NCBI GenBank assembly: GCA_963921425.1
Contig: OY992835.1
Coordinates: 8,618,001-8,682,000 of the forward strand
Direction of reading: 5' to 3'
Origin: Dryas octopetala
Lineage: Eukaryota; Streptophyta; Magnoliopsida; Rosales; Rosaceae
Length of the DNA: 64,000 nucleotides
Shown: positions 36,789-49,049 of the stretch, piece after piece
Layout: every line of letters starts with the position of its first letter
Position numbering within the stretch: position 1 is the stretch's first letter
Made by a program: the position numbers and the translations under genes
The notes under the pieces: generated by a model
What the model was told of the DNA's origin: nothing
Database searches by the model: none
What the model saw: only the letters and a program-made list of their open reading frames with translations

Positions 36789-38468
36789 CATGAAAAATGA
36801 TAATCACCATGCTAAAAAGATTGCCATGGCAGCCACCATATATGGTTGGAAACGCAGCAAGGCAATTTTTTTTTGGGCAAATTATTGTCCTTTTAGGTAA
36901 TTTTACAAAGAATAAATTTATTATTTAAAATTTTATTAATGGGTAGGTAGGGAAGTAGGAAAGGGAGGTGGGAATAACACTATTCTTTTTCTAAAAGAAA
37001 ATATCTCTCTCTATTTCACACATACATCCGTACATATTTGATATATGTGGGTCATCAATAATTAATCCGTTTGTGCTATGGTTTATCCAGCTTTAGATTG
37101 CAAGTCTTCTCAGCTCTATATGTTTATTTATTTGAGTACAGGGTTCTAAATTTGTGTTCCTCAAAATAATGTGGTAGTGTTTTATTAATTTATGTATGAA
37201 TTTACTCTTACACTTGTTTATTTCAAAAATTAAAACAAGTAAAACACTAATACATGACACATTATCAAAAATCTAAATTTTGGATATAAATTTGAGATCT
37301 CTAACATTATTATTATTTATTTACTTACATGGTTTAAAAGCATTTTTAGGCATTTTATCTTAAATTTAGTGGATATGAAGGTAATGTAGAGACAATAATA
37401 GTCAACGATGTGAAAATAAGCTCCAAGTTCAAATCCTTCCCCACATCAAGAAAACTTTTACAAGGTCTTATCAATGACAGAGATATGTCAAATTCGAATT
37501 TTCATCCGAAGTTAAAAAAATAAAAAAAATAAAAAAAAATAAAAAAATAAAAAAATAGTGCTAGGAATTTCAATTTAGATTCTAGTCGTGTAATTCTTTC
37601 ATTGATTCATATATAATTCATTCTAAGAAGTCATTTATTACACAATAAATAAAATACAAATACGTGTAATTATACATAATTTGAGATCCAAATTTGAAAT
37701 ATAAATTTCATATCTCTAGCATTATTAAAAATAAAAAAACTTTACAATGCCTTTGGGATCTATATACATTGAAGAAATTCCGAGCATATGTTGATAGGGT
37801 TTTTGAAAACATGAGTAAATACAACATATATACACCCTTCAAAATTTCCCAAAAAATAATATTAAAAGAGAATGAAAAAAAGAGAGAAAACAAAAAAAGA
37901 AATTTGCTAGCCCCCTTTCTCCACGTTGCCAGAAACATGGCCTACCTGTTTGAAGACAGCAGCAGAATAATTCTACTCCCTCAACTACTTCCACCGAGGC
38001 CGGCCCTTTGCTGCTTTCTCTCCCTCTAAAACTCAAACAAACACACCAAAATTCTCAACCAACGACGACTCAGTCTTTCTCTTCCATTTCCATTTCACTC
38101 TTCTCCAACTCCAAATCACTTTTGCATTTCATAGTTTCCCAAACTCTGCATCTATCTATTTCAACTTCCCATCAACCCAGAATTAGATCTTCAATCCCTT
38201 TCCACACTTACGGACCACATAAATAATAATCCCAATAGTAATAATAATATTCATCACTTTATTTTTGTGTGGTGGAATTGAATTCCAGAATTCAACCTTG
38301 GTTTCCATTTTAATGCTTTTAGTCTCTGTTAGGTTTGAACTTTGAACTCCTTTAATGTATCTTTCTTGCATTGAAAGCTAAGACTTGTCCATGTTGTTAT
38401 CCCAAGAGTACTAGTAGACTTCTGGGTCTGAGTGATTTTCTGTGTTTGTTGAAAGTCCTGAGAGAAGA
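36789..38468 (+). promoter_or_regulatory. Upstream region and leader of the Ser-rich gene
   Basis: Bases 36789-37900 are AT-rich with no gene. From about 37980 the sequence becomes pyrimidine-rich and probably holds the 5' UTR of the gene starting at 38469. No TATA box could be assigned with confidence. Confidence 0.35.
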
Positions 38469-39281
38469 ATGGGAGTGGAGCTGTTTTCAGAGAACTCAAG
38501 CATGGCTGCTGCAACTCCAAGGATTTCATTCTCTTATGACCTTTGCCAATCTGATGTCAATGTAGCTGTGGATCAACAACACCAACGCCACCCTCTGAGA
38601 TCCAATTCATCATCAAGCTTGAACGAGTTTGATTTCTGCGTTCGAGATCAGAGCTTCTTCGAGCAGCAGGAGTCCTCGTCTGCTGACGAGCTCTTCTCCG
38701 GTGGGAAAATTGTTCCCACTGATCAAATCAAGAAAAAGCCTGCTGCTGCTGCTGCTGCTCAGCCAAAGCAGTTGGATCAAATTACACCACCTCATCAGCC
38801 TCCATTGCCACCAACTAATACAAGTACTACAACACCGAAAGAGAGCTGCAACGAAAACAAGATCACGAGTAATGATGAGAAGCAAAGTTCCAAGTCATTT
38901 TGGCGGTTCAAGAGGAGTAGTAGTTGTGGTAGTGGATATGGCAGGACCTTGTGTCCTTTGCCACTTTTATCTCGAAGCAATTCGACTGGCTCTGCATCAT
39001 CATCGTCAAGTGTCAAGCGAGCACCAGGACCATTGTCCAAAGATGGTCACCAGATCAATCACAAGCAGAATTCCCAAAAATCTGGACCCAATAGGAAGTT
39101 GTACTCATCATCACAATCTTCCTCTTCGGCTTCAATGAGTCATCAAAAGCCTCCATTGAAGAAGAGTACTCATGGTGTTTCAATTAATCCTGTCTTGAAT
39201 GTTCCTACTACTAATCTATTTGGTTTTGGATTAATCTTTTCCAATGCCAAAGATAAGAGCAAGAAAAAAGTGATACATTGA
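38469..39281 (+). CDS. Ser-rich plant-specific protein, probably membrane-associated kinase regulator-like
   Basis: Single-exon gene of 270 codons. The ATG at 38469 (MGVELFSENSSMAAATPRIS) is preferred: the frame is open a little further upstream, but only through a GTG. Visible blocks are RISFSYDLCQSD near the N terminus, FFEQQESSSADELFSGGKI, a poly-Ala tract, a Pro/Thr-rich linker, KSFWRFKRSSSCGSGYGRTL in the middle, and a basic C-terminal part with FGFGLIFSNAKDKSKKK. The ADELF...GKI block recalls the MAKR/BKI1-type families, and Arabidopsis AT1G67050 is the likely relative, from memory. The gene lies between M50B-like and TRM22-like genes as expected for that block. Function is inferred only; no enzymatic domain is present. 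Confidence 0.8.
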   Translation: MGVELFSENSSMAAATPRISFSYDLCQSDVNVAVDQQHQRHPLRSNSSSSLNEFDFCVRDQSFFEQQESSSADELFSGGKIVPTDQIKKKPAAAAAAQPKQLDQITPPHQPPLPPTNTSTTTPKESCNENKITSNDEKQSSKSFWRFKRSSSCGSGYGRTLCPLPLLSRSNSTGSASSSSSVKRAPGPLSKDGHQINHKQNSQKSGPNRKLYSSSQSSSSASMSHQKPPLKKSTHGVSINPVLNVPTTNLFGFGLIFSNAKDKSKKKVIH

Positions 39282-40166
39282 TCACACATGATCACTTTAA
39301 TTAAAAATAATCAGTTTAACTATCTGTATTTTCTTTATTTCTATGTGATTGATAAACATAGAGTCATTATTTGTGTGACAATGAGTGAAGGCTTGAAGCA
39401 AGAAGACAAAGAGATAAAAAGGTGCATCAAGGGAAGGACAAGGAAGTGTATAATTCAAGTCACATGCTTTTGAGCGCTAAAAGACAGGTAACCAACCCAT
39501 AGGCTTTCTTGGTTATCCCACTTGCTGTTTTTTCTTTCTGCATTCAGTTTTTGTTCTCACATGTACATATATGCTAAGGTTTGGATTTCTTTTCTCTGAA
39601 TCCTTAAGGAAGAGTAGAAGGGAGGTCGATCTCTTTGTATTTTGAGGAGTGTTTGACATTAGAACTCGGTTTGGGTTTTCATTTGTTTTAGCTGGTTATC
39701 TAATAATTTGACTTTTGGTGGATTTTAATTACAAGATTGTGCTTATCAGTTTTACACAACCATGTGTATTATGTGAATGGAGTTTATATAAATTTGCAGA
39801 TGTTTCTTAATATGATTATGGAGTTTATGTATCATAATAACTAGTTTAGAGAGGGCATTTGCAAGAAGAGAATGGTAGCTGGAAATTAAAGATGAATGAA
39901 TGGGGTAGACTTATACATTCATGGTTGATAGTGAAGATGAATTATTTGCGACCATGACACATAGAAGGCTTCTTTTTTTTTTTTTTTAAACTCTCTTTTC
40001 CAAATTAGTATAAAAAATCACCAAGCTAATTGGAGTACTCTGTTTTGAGTGGTCGAGAAAGGACCCAATGACCAAACACACATACTAGACTATTAATCAA
40101 GCATCTTCTCAGCAAATCTTACAAAATCAAGCTGATAAGCATAGATGCTCTTTAATTTTTTTTTTT
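39282..40166. other. 3' UTR and downstream DNA of the Ser-rich gene
   Basis: Probable 3' UTR sequence follows the stop. I see nothing else that can be called. Confidence 0.4.
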
Positions 40167-40475
40167 GGCTTATTAGCACAAATGTTCCTCGGTAGTAATT
40201 TTCATTATCACTTTCCCCCTTAAAGTTTAATCTTCTTAATTTGGCCCCTGAACTTTACAAACTCATTTAGTAAGTCATATTCGGTCAAGTTCGTCAGTGA
40301 CTCCGTCAAAAAAGCTAACGTGTTGTTCATCCACGTAAGCGACACGTCGGATATTTTAACGGAGCTATTGATGGACTTGACGGAATATAGAGTTTGTTAA
40401 GTTCAAGAGACAAAGTGAGAAGATTAAAGTTTGAGATTGAAAGATATTTTCAAGAGATATTTGCATGAATAAGCC
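40167..40475. mobile_element. MITE-like inverted-repeat element
   Basis: The ends GGCTTATTAGCACAAATG and ATTTGCATGAATAAGCC are inverted, and inner pairs also match (CCTTAAAGTTTAATCTTCTT against AAGATTAAAGTTTGAG). Length is about 309 bp. The flanks are T-rich, so a TSD cannot be judged. Confidence 0.6.
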
Positions 40476-40738
40476 TCTTATTTTTTTGGTCCGTAAATAG
40501 ATGTTCAGGAATGATAATAAGTATAATTTATTTTAGGTCCTCCTGTAAAGAATTTACACAAGTACCTTTTTCTTTTGGGAAACTGCACACCCACTTTAAT
40601 TTCATCTCTACTCTAACTCTCCCTTTCTAAAAATAACAATTTTGACATTTTTTGCATGTAAAAAGTCCATTATATTTATACTCATGATATAAATACCTCC
40701 TTACTTGTGCATATATTGTAACTCATTAATTTTACTTT

Positions 40739-42490
40739 GGGAAAATTTATGAAATAACCCACTTTAATTTCATTCTACTCTTTTAACCGTTCTCTCCCAA
40801 AACTAATAATTCTAAGCCTTTTTGCATGTGGAAAATACTCAATTACACTTGATATAAATTTTCTCATTAAAGCTCTCCACCCAGCTCTCTCTTCCTCTCT
40901 CCCACCCTACTTCTTCAATCTAAGTTCCATCAACAATCCACGCCGCTGACCATTGCTGACCAAGGCAAGCTGTCGACCAAAAGACTCAGCGAACCAAGAG
41001 TTCCCGACGTAGTTTAAATCCAGAAATACCTCGTAGTTGACGACGCTATGGTCGCCCTTGTCTTGAGCTTGATGGTGCTGCAGCCAGTTCATCTTGTTCA
41101 TCATGTTCAAAGATTTTTCACATATTCATCTTTGAACACACTTTATATCTTGTTTTTTGTTCATCATAGTTTTCATGCATGTTCGACTTAAAAGCGTATT
41201 TTGATTAAAAAAAAGGTGGTGAAAGAGTCCTTGTTGTTAGTTTTGGGAGGGAATTGTTAAAAGAGTAAGAATTAGATTAAAGTTAAAGTAGATCATTTCT
41301 CTCTTTCCCACCCCATATCTCTCCCTCTCCCACCCCATATCTCTCCCTCTCCCAACCCACATCATCTACATTTGGTGTTCATAGATCTAATTAATGCAGC
41401 GGATCTAAGATCAACGATCAGGAATCAAGTGTGGTGTGGGGATCCACCAATTAAGCTAGCTTCGGATTTTGGTGTCGTAAGCTTTAGGTGGAATATGACC
41501 CCAGCTCAGTCGTCTCTCTCTCCTAAAGCAGCATGTTTAATTGTGCGCTCCATCTTTCCTTTTCTTTGATCAGTAGCTACAAGCTTCTTTTGGAGTCTTG
41601 GATGGGATTGTGGTCTTGATCATCGTGGTTACTAAGAGGAGGAGCTAAGATCTACAGCCAAGGCTTTTAGTTTGACTTTTTTTTTGTCTCTCTTTCTAAA
41701 ATTCTATAATAAAGACTTGATTTCATCATTGAGTGTGAAATGAAGATGGATAATGGGTTTTTGTTTTTGTTTTGTTCGTTACTGTTCAAACTTGCATATA
41801 TGAGTTCTTGCTATAATGCAAATCTGGGTATATTGTTTTGCTAAATGAGACTCAAATCTAGATCCGAAATTTTAATGGTCGACAAATGGTTGACATTGAT
41901 ATTATTGGTCAGCAAATGACCGACATTCTGCTCAATTAGGCCACTTTAGATGATGATGCAAACACAATAGATATAGATGGTGTTGTAACCGATTCATCTT
42001 GTTTATCATATTCAAAAAGAGAAGGCCGAGTGGGTCTGAGGGGGGCTTTTAGATTTGAGTTTTTTGTTCACCATGTTCATCTTCTCTTACTTTTTTACAT
42101 TTTTTAAAAGCTAAATTTTTAGTTGCTTTTTTAGTTGATATTTGTTGATCACTTTATTGAGAAATTATTGTGTGTGACTATAACACCGCATGACATAATG
42201 ATATGGTGTTACCAATCCACTATAATACGTGTACAATTATTAATTTTTAAAACCCTAAATCCTAACAACACCCTTAAATTCATACACATATTTATAATCT
42301 AAGTGGATTGATAACACAACGTCAATAGGTCACATAGTGTTAGGGTCACATACAATAATTTTCACACTTTGTCGACTTCAAAGGGTATTTTGGTCAAAAA
42401 AGTGGTCAATAAGTCATATTGTTAATTTTGGGAGAATATAGTTAAACAAGGAGAAATGGGATAATAGTGGGTTATTTCATAACGTTTCCC
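40739..42490. mobile_element. MULE-like element, possibly carrying host sequence
   Basis: Ends GGGAAAATTTATGAAATAAC and GTTATTTCATAACGTTTCCC form inverted repeats of about 25 bp, and more diverged inverted similarity follows inside. The flanking 9-mers TTTTACTTT and TTTTCTTTT match at 7 of 9. The 1752-bp interior has stretches with unusually open frames (40907-41110 on minus, 41372-41569 on plus), which might be captured exons; I recognise neither. A related partial terminus lies just outside at 40576-40730. Confidence 0.6.
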
Positions 42491-42618
42491 TTTTCTTTTT
42501 GTGTTTTATTGCATTACATTGGATAAAAGAATGAGTTATTTATAGTAATGCCCCCAAAGTAGCATCATTGTTACTTTACGTTATAAACTTCTTTTTGTTG
42601 CACTTTGACACCAAACCT

Positions 42619-43616
42619 TAGACTTGGCAAAACTTCCCACGACCCGTTAACACGATTTGGAACGACCCGCAAATTTGTAGGTTTGAATTTGAGGTTATTG
42701 GGTCATGTCAAAATCGTGTTGACTCGATTAGAACCTGTTAAGATAACAGGTCTTGTCAGTGCCAACTCGCGAAACCCGTTACACCCATTAAAAATAAGGG
42801 CATTTATATAATTGTACACACTAAGGATTCCCTAAACTAAATTCTCTAACCTAATTAAGCACTCAGCCCTCCCCATAGTCTATCTCTCTCTCTCTTTCTT
42901 TCACAGTCACAAACTCTCAATCGCTATCTCGGTTTCTCACAAACCCAGAAGGCACTTACTAATCTCTCAGCCTCTCACTGATATCTCACTTGAGCTCGGA
43001 TCAGAGGCTTTGAGGTGTGTCGAAGGTTTGAAATTGGAGGTCACAGACACAGAGAAGAAGAGCTCGGGCTTGAACCATAGCAATTGCAATGTGAGTCGAG
43101 TGATCGGAGAACCCAGAATTGATCTCTCGAGTTCGATTATCTCTCTCTCTCTCTCTCTCTCTCGACAAACCCATAATTAGAAGGTAATCTCGAGTCTGAT
43201 TCTCTCAGTCAATCTCTCTCTCCCTCTATCTCTCTCGTCCGAATCTCTCAACTCTCAAGCTCTTAGCCTCTCACTAATCTCTGGAGTCTCAATTCTCTTT
43301 GTCTCGGCCAATCCCTGATCAAGCTCTCAGCAACATCATTTGATTATTTGGGCTATTATTTATTTTGGAACGTATTGAATTTTGGGCTGGAGTATTGTAA
43401 GATATAATAGATATATATTAATTATAATTTTGTTTTTAAAAAAATAATTTTGTTAATGGGTAGAACGGGTCATGGCGTGTTCACCCGTTAAGAAACAAGT
43501 CGTGTTCATGTTAGGGTTTTTGTTACCCGTAACTTAATGGTGTCAACCCATTAAGCTTAATAGGTCGTGTCGTGTTTGATCCAAACCTGCAAATTACGAC
43601 CCGTTTGCCAGGTCTA
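42619..43616. mobile_element. hAT-like element, TSD CCAAACCT/CCTAACCT
   Basis: Ends TAGACTTGGCAAA and TTTGCCAGGTCTA are inverted. Flanking 8-mers (42611-42618 and 43617-43624) match at 7 of 8. Subterminal tracts are rich in CGACCCGTTAACACG-type words and their complements. The core (42860-43350) is CT-rich with a (CT)n run at about 43139-43163 and looks like a plant 5' leader, so it may be captured host sequence. Confidence 0.78.
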
Positions 43617-43624
43617 CCTAACCT

Positions 43625-44420
43625 TTAATTTGTGTATCACTTTGCCTTCAATCTGTTACCCCAGTTAACTTTTTCGTCATCCATGCTCACGTGGCTTACA
43701 AATGAAAAATTTTGGAAGGCTAGTGTTCTTAGCACAGGTCTGACACAAAAAATTTAGAGGGTTATTTTGGTCTCCCATCATTGAATTTGATTTTTTTCCA
43801 ACTTGTGTTGACTAAGATATCCCTCTAAAATATGTCATTTAGAATCTATGTTAGCACAAATTAGGAAAGACTAACACACAAATTAAAGTTTGAGGGCAAA
43901 GTGAGACTATAAATCACAAATTATTTTCATAATTAGGAAAGAGTCATAGACATTTTATTTTTTTAAGAAATGAGTCCGGCTAATATAGAGACAATACATC
44001 CAAGAGTTGGATTTAATATGATTGTAAATCCAACCCTCATATTAGTGGGACTGTTTAGGAAATTGTCAATGATGATTTAAATTTTATTATATTTAGGTCA
44101 AACATAATTGCTTAGGAGATTTAAATAAAGGGCTATTTAGATAAAGACCCTTATAATTTATATTTTATAAGACTTAACCCATTGACTACATATTAATAGA
44201 TTAGGCCCATTATTAAATTGCAGATGCCACATAGGATATTTTTATATCATATATTGTTATATATTTACAACATTTGCCATTCTCACAAAACATTTAATAC
44301 CCAACAACATTCAATTATAATTCCTATTTTTTAGCATATTATTTAAATCATAATTTTTTGTCAAAGATTTAAATCATCATTATTGTGCATCTACAATTAT
44401 AATTTCTATTACAAGTAAAT
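43625..44420. other. AT-rich intergenic DNA
   Basis: No gene or delimitable element is evident. Confidence 0.4.
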
Positions 44421-44915
44421 TATCTATGAGCAATTCATGTAACTGAAAAACAATATTAAAAAAAGATATGTATTAAGCATTTTATGTAAGTAAATTATAT
44501 ATAAGCATTGGATGTAGGTAAATATATTATATATAAATATTTGATATTGATATATTATGTGCAAGCATTCCATGTAGATAAATTATGGATAGGCATCTAA
44601 TGTAGGTAAATTACGTATAAGTATTTCATGTATAGGTAAGTTATATATAAGCATTTGATGTAGGTAAATTATATATAAGAACTTAATATATGATAATTAT
44701 ATATGTTTAAGAACTTGATATAAATAATTATGTTTAAGAACTTGATATGTATATAAGAACATATTATGTAGATAAATTATGTATAAGAAATACTTATACG
44801 TAATTATGCATATGTAGGTAAATTATGTATAAGCATTTACAAAAAAAAAAAAATGTATAAGCATTTACTTAATCCAGGTAAATTATGTATAAGAAAATAA
44901 GCATTTCAAATATAT
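44420..44915 (+). repeat. AT-rich minisatellite
   Basis: An array of imperfect units around GGTAAATTATGTATAAGCAT, each roughly 25-40 bp, is repeated a dozen or more times with internal expansions. Unit length varies, so exact copy number was not determined. Confidence 0.8.
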
Positions 44916-45189
44916 AATAAAAATATATATGGGTCATTTAATTAGAAGCCCAAAATGAAAAAGAAAGTTAAGTCAAACTCCAACCGGCCCAAAACTTAAG
45001 CAGAAACTCAAACTGTTTACCGAGTGCTAGGCCAACCCACCGAGCGCTCGGCAAATACATCTGCAAGCTAAAACATGCATTTACAAACTAAAACATGTCA
45101 TCCGCAAGCTAAAAAGATGCATCTACATCCTAAAAATATGCAGATGCAAGCTATCGCGCTCTCGGAAAACTACCAAGCGCTCGGTAGTG

Positions 45190-45655
45190 CATTTTTTCAT
45201 CCCGCCAGCGTGTACATGGCACATTAGGTTGTGACAAGACCGTTCACAGATTCCACCCTGGAACCCAGAGTGACCTTGTAGAGGCGTGTTCTACTTAGAC
45301 AAAGAGTCATGGCCTATCCTAAATGAAAACTTACGTGACAAGTTATCAGGAATCCTAATTGGACAAGTACTAGGAGACTCTCGGCCATAATCAATATAAA
45401 TAGGGCACGCTAGCACTCATGTCAGATATATAACTCTAGCTCTCTAGAATACTCTAAAAGAAGGTGTGATTATTGACTTGAGTTTCAGAGGGTCCTTGAC
45501 TAGTACTACACCGGTGTCCCCTTACGCTTAGTGTTCTCTATTTTAGTGTGCAAGGTAGAAGGAGAGTGACGTGGTAATTGACGTAGGCCTTAACGTGGAG
45601 GTTAGAGGCTAGGTTGACCGCCGCGTGACGAATTTTACACATCAACATACCAAAA
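45190..45655 (+). mobile_element. Probable LTR fragment
   Basis: A TATA box (TATAAATAG at 45395-45403) lies in a tract with LTR-like layout that ends CACATCAACA near 45648. Degraded retrotransposon coding sequence follows directly. No second LTR or clear primer-binding site was found. Confidence 0.4.
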
Positions 45656-46400
45656 CAAGCTCTATAGGACAAATTCCATACATGGTTTGAGAAAGTTAAG
45701 CACATTTTAGTTTTGATGGGCTTCTCCTACCTTATTGAAAGGTGCCCATTTTGAATCAAAGCCCAAGATGCTTATAGTGAGGAAATGTGAGCTTGTTGTC
45801 GTCTAGAGACGATGATTGGAAAGCTAGAAGTGTTGTGACTGACTCCATGGTTGACTTTGTCAAGATCATCATTGATGAATATGATGATTGTCTAGTTACA
45901 ATACTCAAGGAAGAAATGTGAGGTCTTTGTGAGCCAGAATTGAGGATAATACTTTCCAAGAAGGTCTTTGACCTATAAATGGAAGAAGATATGTCCGTTT
46001 TTAAACAATAGAATGATCATGAAAGACATTGTCCTTAGAATCAGATTGAATAACTCCTACAAAAAGGATAGTGCCTATCTTGTTAACACGTTTTTCTTGT
46101 CCCTTTCTGAGTTTTTGCATCCTTCGTCCAAGATCGTTATGGGAATGTTAAGAGTACATCCATTGACAATGTAAACATGGACGTAATTGAGAATGAGAGA
46201 TGCATTAAAAGTACTACACTTGTGGCCATTGAAAACAAGGGAAACAAAAAGTGTAAGGCGTATGAGCATTGTGGCAAAGGTGGTCACAAAGACATAGATT
46301 GCATTCTGTCTCGCAAACGCCAAAGGAAGATTAAGGTACGCACACTATTCCCTAAGTCTAATGTTATAAGAATTGAAAATTTCTGAATCTTATTTCAATT
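45655..46400 (+). pseudogene. Degraded retrotransposon gag-like sequence
   Basis: The plus strand contains stop-riddled fragments. Near 46255-46305 it encodes CKAYEHCGKGGHKDIDC, resembling a CCHC zinc knuckle (CxxCxxxxHxxxxC) whose first Cys is replaced by Tyr. The rest is too decayed to assign a lineage. Confidence 0.45.
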
Positions 46401-47943
46401 TGTACTAAAATTGCCCCAAGGCATCGAGATTAGATTGCAGGTTGACATTGTTAGATGTATGCCTTGAAAGTCAATTAGTTTTGGATTTCATAAATTAATT
46501 AAGTTAAAGGGAGCACTTGAAAATCAAATGATATCTTAGCTAGAGAGTTTATGCTCATTGCAAAGTAAGAATGACACTTGAAAGGCAGATGAGTTTTAAA
46601 CTGAGCTTGCCTATCCAGCTTGGTTACTAATTAATTTACCTCTCTTTGTTAATATTTGTGTTCACTTCTCAATGTCTAAAGCTATAGGTTTTTGAGTGTT
46701 ATAAAGTTATAATATATTGTGATTTCATATTAATATATTTATCTCAATATCTTATTATGCAAAAGTTGAATTAAGGGTCGGCAATGCCCGGCCCAAATTT
46801 TTTGGGTTCGGGTCGAGCTCGGGCTTGAATTATAGAAGCCCAATAGGGCTATCGGGCCGGGCTTGGGCTTTAATACACAAGCCCAAGGCCTGCCCATCGG
46901 GCTTTGGCTTGCGGGCTTGGAGGGCCGGGCCGGGCTAGGCTCGAACGGGCGGCCCAAAATAGGCCCAAAGCCTATTTAGACACATATATATCTTCAAAAA
47001 AAAATATAGGATTTTGGCTATGTTGTGATTTGAACATAAAACCTCACATAACAAGTTTGAACTCTCAACCAACTGAGTTGACTAGTTTATTTGTCAAGTT
47101 TGTAAATCATAACATATTTAATAGCTCTTTCGTTTGTTTACTTCAATAAATTATTAATATTCTTATTAAGTTATTATATAATACTATTATTTTAGTAATA
47201 GTGTAATACCATAAATAATAAACTTTTAAAATTATATACAACATTATAACTATAATAAGACATAAATGTACCTATGTTTTATTATATATTTTATTACATA
47301 TTTTTATAAACAAACGATGCAATTGTGTTGTCAACGATCCGAACCGTTCAAATTTTAGTTCCTCACTCAAAGATAATTCGTGTAAAAAATTAGCTCAATC
47401 GGAGATGTAAAAGTGACATAATGGTGGTCGAATTAATGAACGATCGTGGTTTTTCTAATGATGATCGAATGGGTAGATGAATTTCGATTTAGCCGATTTT
47501 TTGTACGGATGATCTTTGACTATGAACATAGAAAATGAACGGGTCAGATTGTTGAAATCACGTTGTGGTCTTTATAATTATGGAAACAACAAGGTTTCAA
47601 CGGGAAATTTATTAGAATTATACTCTTCAAGTGTATTTATATGTAGAAGCTCACATATCGATCGTGTTTTCAACGATCCGAACCATTCAAGTTTTAGTTC
47701 CCCACTCAAAGAGAATTCTTGCAAAAAATTAGCTTAATCGGAGATGTAAAAGTGACGTAACGGTGGTCGAATTAATGAACGATCGTGGTTTTTCTAATAA
47801 TAATCGAATGGGTAGATGAATTCCGATTTAACCGATTTTTTGTACGAACGATCTTTGACTATGAAAATAGAAAATGAACGGTTCAGATCGTTGAATTAAT
47901 GAATAGACGATCGTGGTTTAATAACTTTAATTATAGTTGTATC

Positions 47944-48992
47944 AAACTGTTTGGGTTGTTGCTCCGGATGTTGTTCCCCCGGTGTGAAACCAGCTGGTTC
48001 CGTAGTTTTAGAATTCTGCTGATCCCAAGTATTCCATCTCCATCATTGCATATGGGAATATAGAAAGTAAAGAGGAAAAGGCATGACCAGAAGAATTGTG
48101 TGAAATAAGTGAATTCTTGATTGAGAAAAAATGATTCCCTTCAGAAAAAAAGTTGTTCTTACCTTCCTGTACTAGTAGTGAAGAACTATAGAGAGCTGTG
48201 GTTGGTTGTTGACCAACGGAAAGCATGGGAGAAAGAAATTAATTACCAATCACCATCCGGGTAAATTCTTCGGGAGACTAGCCCGAACCGCATTGAAGTC
48301 GTGCACAACTAGGCTAGAGTCTTTTCCTAACTAAGGATTCAATCCAGTCCCAAGCGTATCTGGGGCTATCCTGTTTACCGGATCCTTAGAGGTCTACTCG
48401 TCCGGCGGCGGTACCTCACATTTTAGACAAAGGGCGGCACCTCGGTTTGATGAGTGCCACCTTCAAAATAATAAGCCGGCGGCCTACCCGCTTTCCTTTC
48501 GGTCAGCTGCCCCTCAACCACTTCAGGGGACTTTCAGTCCATAAACTAAGATTGCTCGGGGAAGGGAGAAAAAAAAGAGGGGATTAATCGTCATCCGTCG
48601 GATTTGAAAACGTCGGTGCCAAAGAAGAATGAGAAGAAGCCCGAAAAAAAAGCAAAAATGAACATAACCTCCGATACGATGAACGGAATAAAACCATATC
48701 GAAGTCCTAATTGTACAACTTTGGTATGATGTCCTTCCAACGTGGATTCACCTAGAACATCGCGCCACCATACGAACATGGTATATAGGATAAATATGAG
48801 GCCCAAACTTAGAGGTGTTGCACCCCCTTGAAATGGGTGCATGTATATCACACCTTCTACGGTGGTTGCCAAAGCTCTGAGTGATCCCGAAATAGGCCAT
48901 GGACTTGGATCTACCAAATGATAAGAATGCCTTTGAGATTCAATCATAAACCACTTTGCCTTGGTTGTATGTAAACCCCCCCCCCCCCCCCC
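47944..48992 (-). other. Nuclear insertion of mitochondrial-type DNA (NUMT)
   Basis: The segment is less AT-rich than its surroundings and ends at a run of 17 C (48976-48992). It contains a cox3 fragment (separate entry). The remainder, 47944-48610, has organelle-like composition but I could not assign it to a gene. The mitochondrial origin of that part is inferred from adjacency. Confidence 0.7.
48611..48947 (-). pseudogene. cox3: Mitochondrial cox3 5' fragment (nuclear copy)
   Basis: The minus strand from the ATG at 48947 encodes [20 protein letters not shown], then [40 protein letters not shown] and a segment ending in SEVMF, characteristic of plant mitochondrial cytochrome c oxidase subunit 3. 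One extra T in a run of eight (complement of 48644-48651) shifts the frame; after it comes CGG followed by codons for [10 protein letters not shown], where the protein has Trp. CGG is the unedited codon that plant mitochondria edit to UGG. Similarity ends after the Pro-Thr of LAPT. The gene is truncated and not functional. Confidence 0.9.
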
Positions 48993-49049
48993 ACTAAAGT
49001 GGTAATGAAGGGCTTCTAATTTTATTTCTATCTGACAGGATAAACAAAT

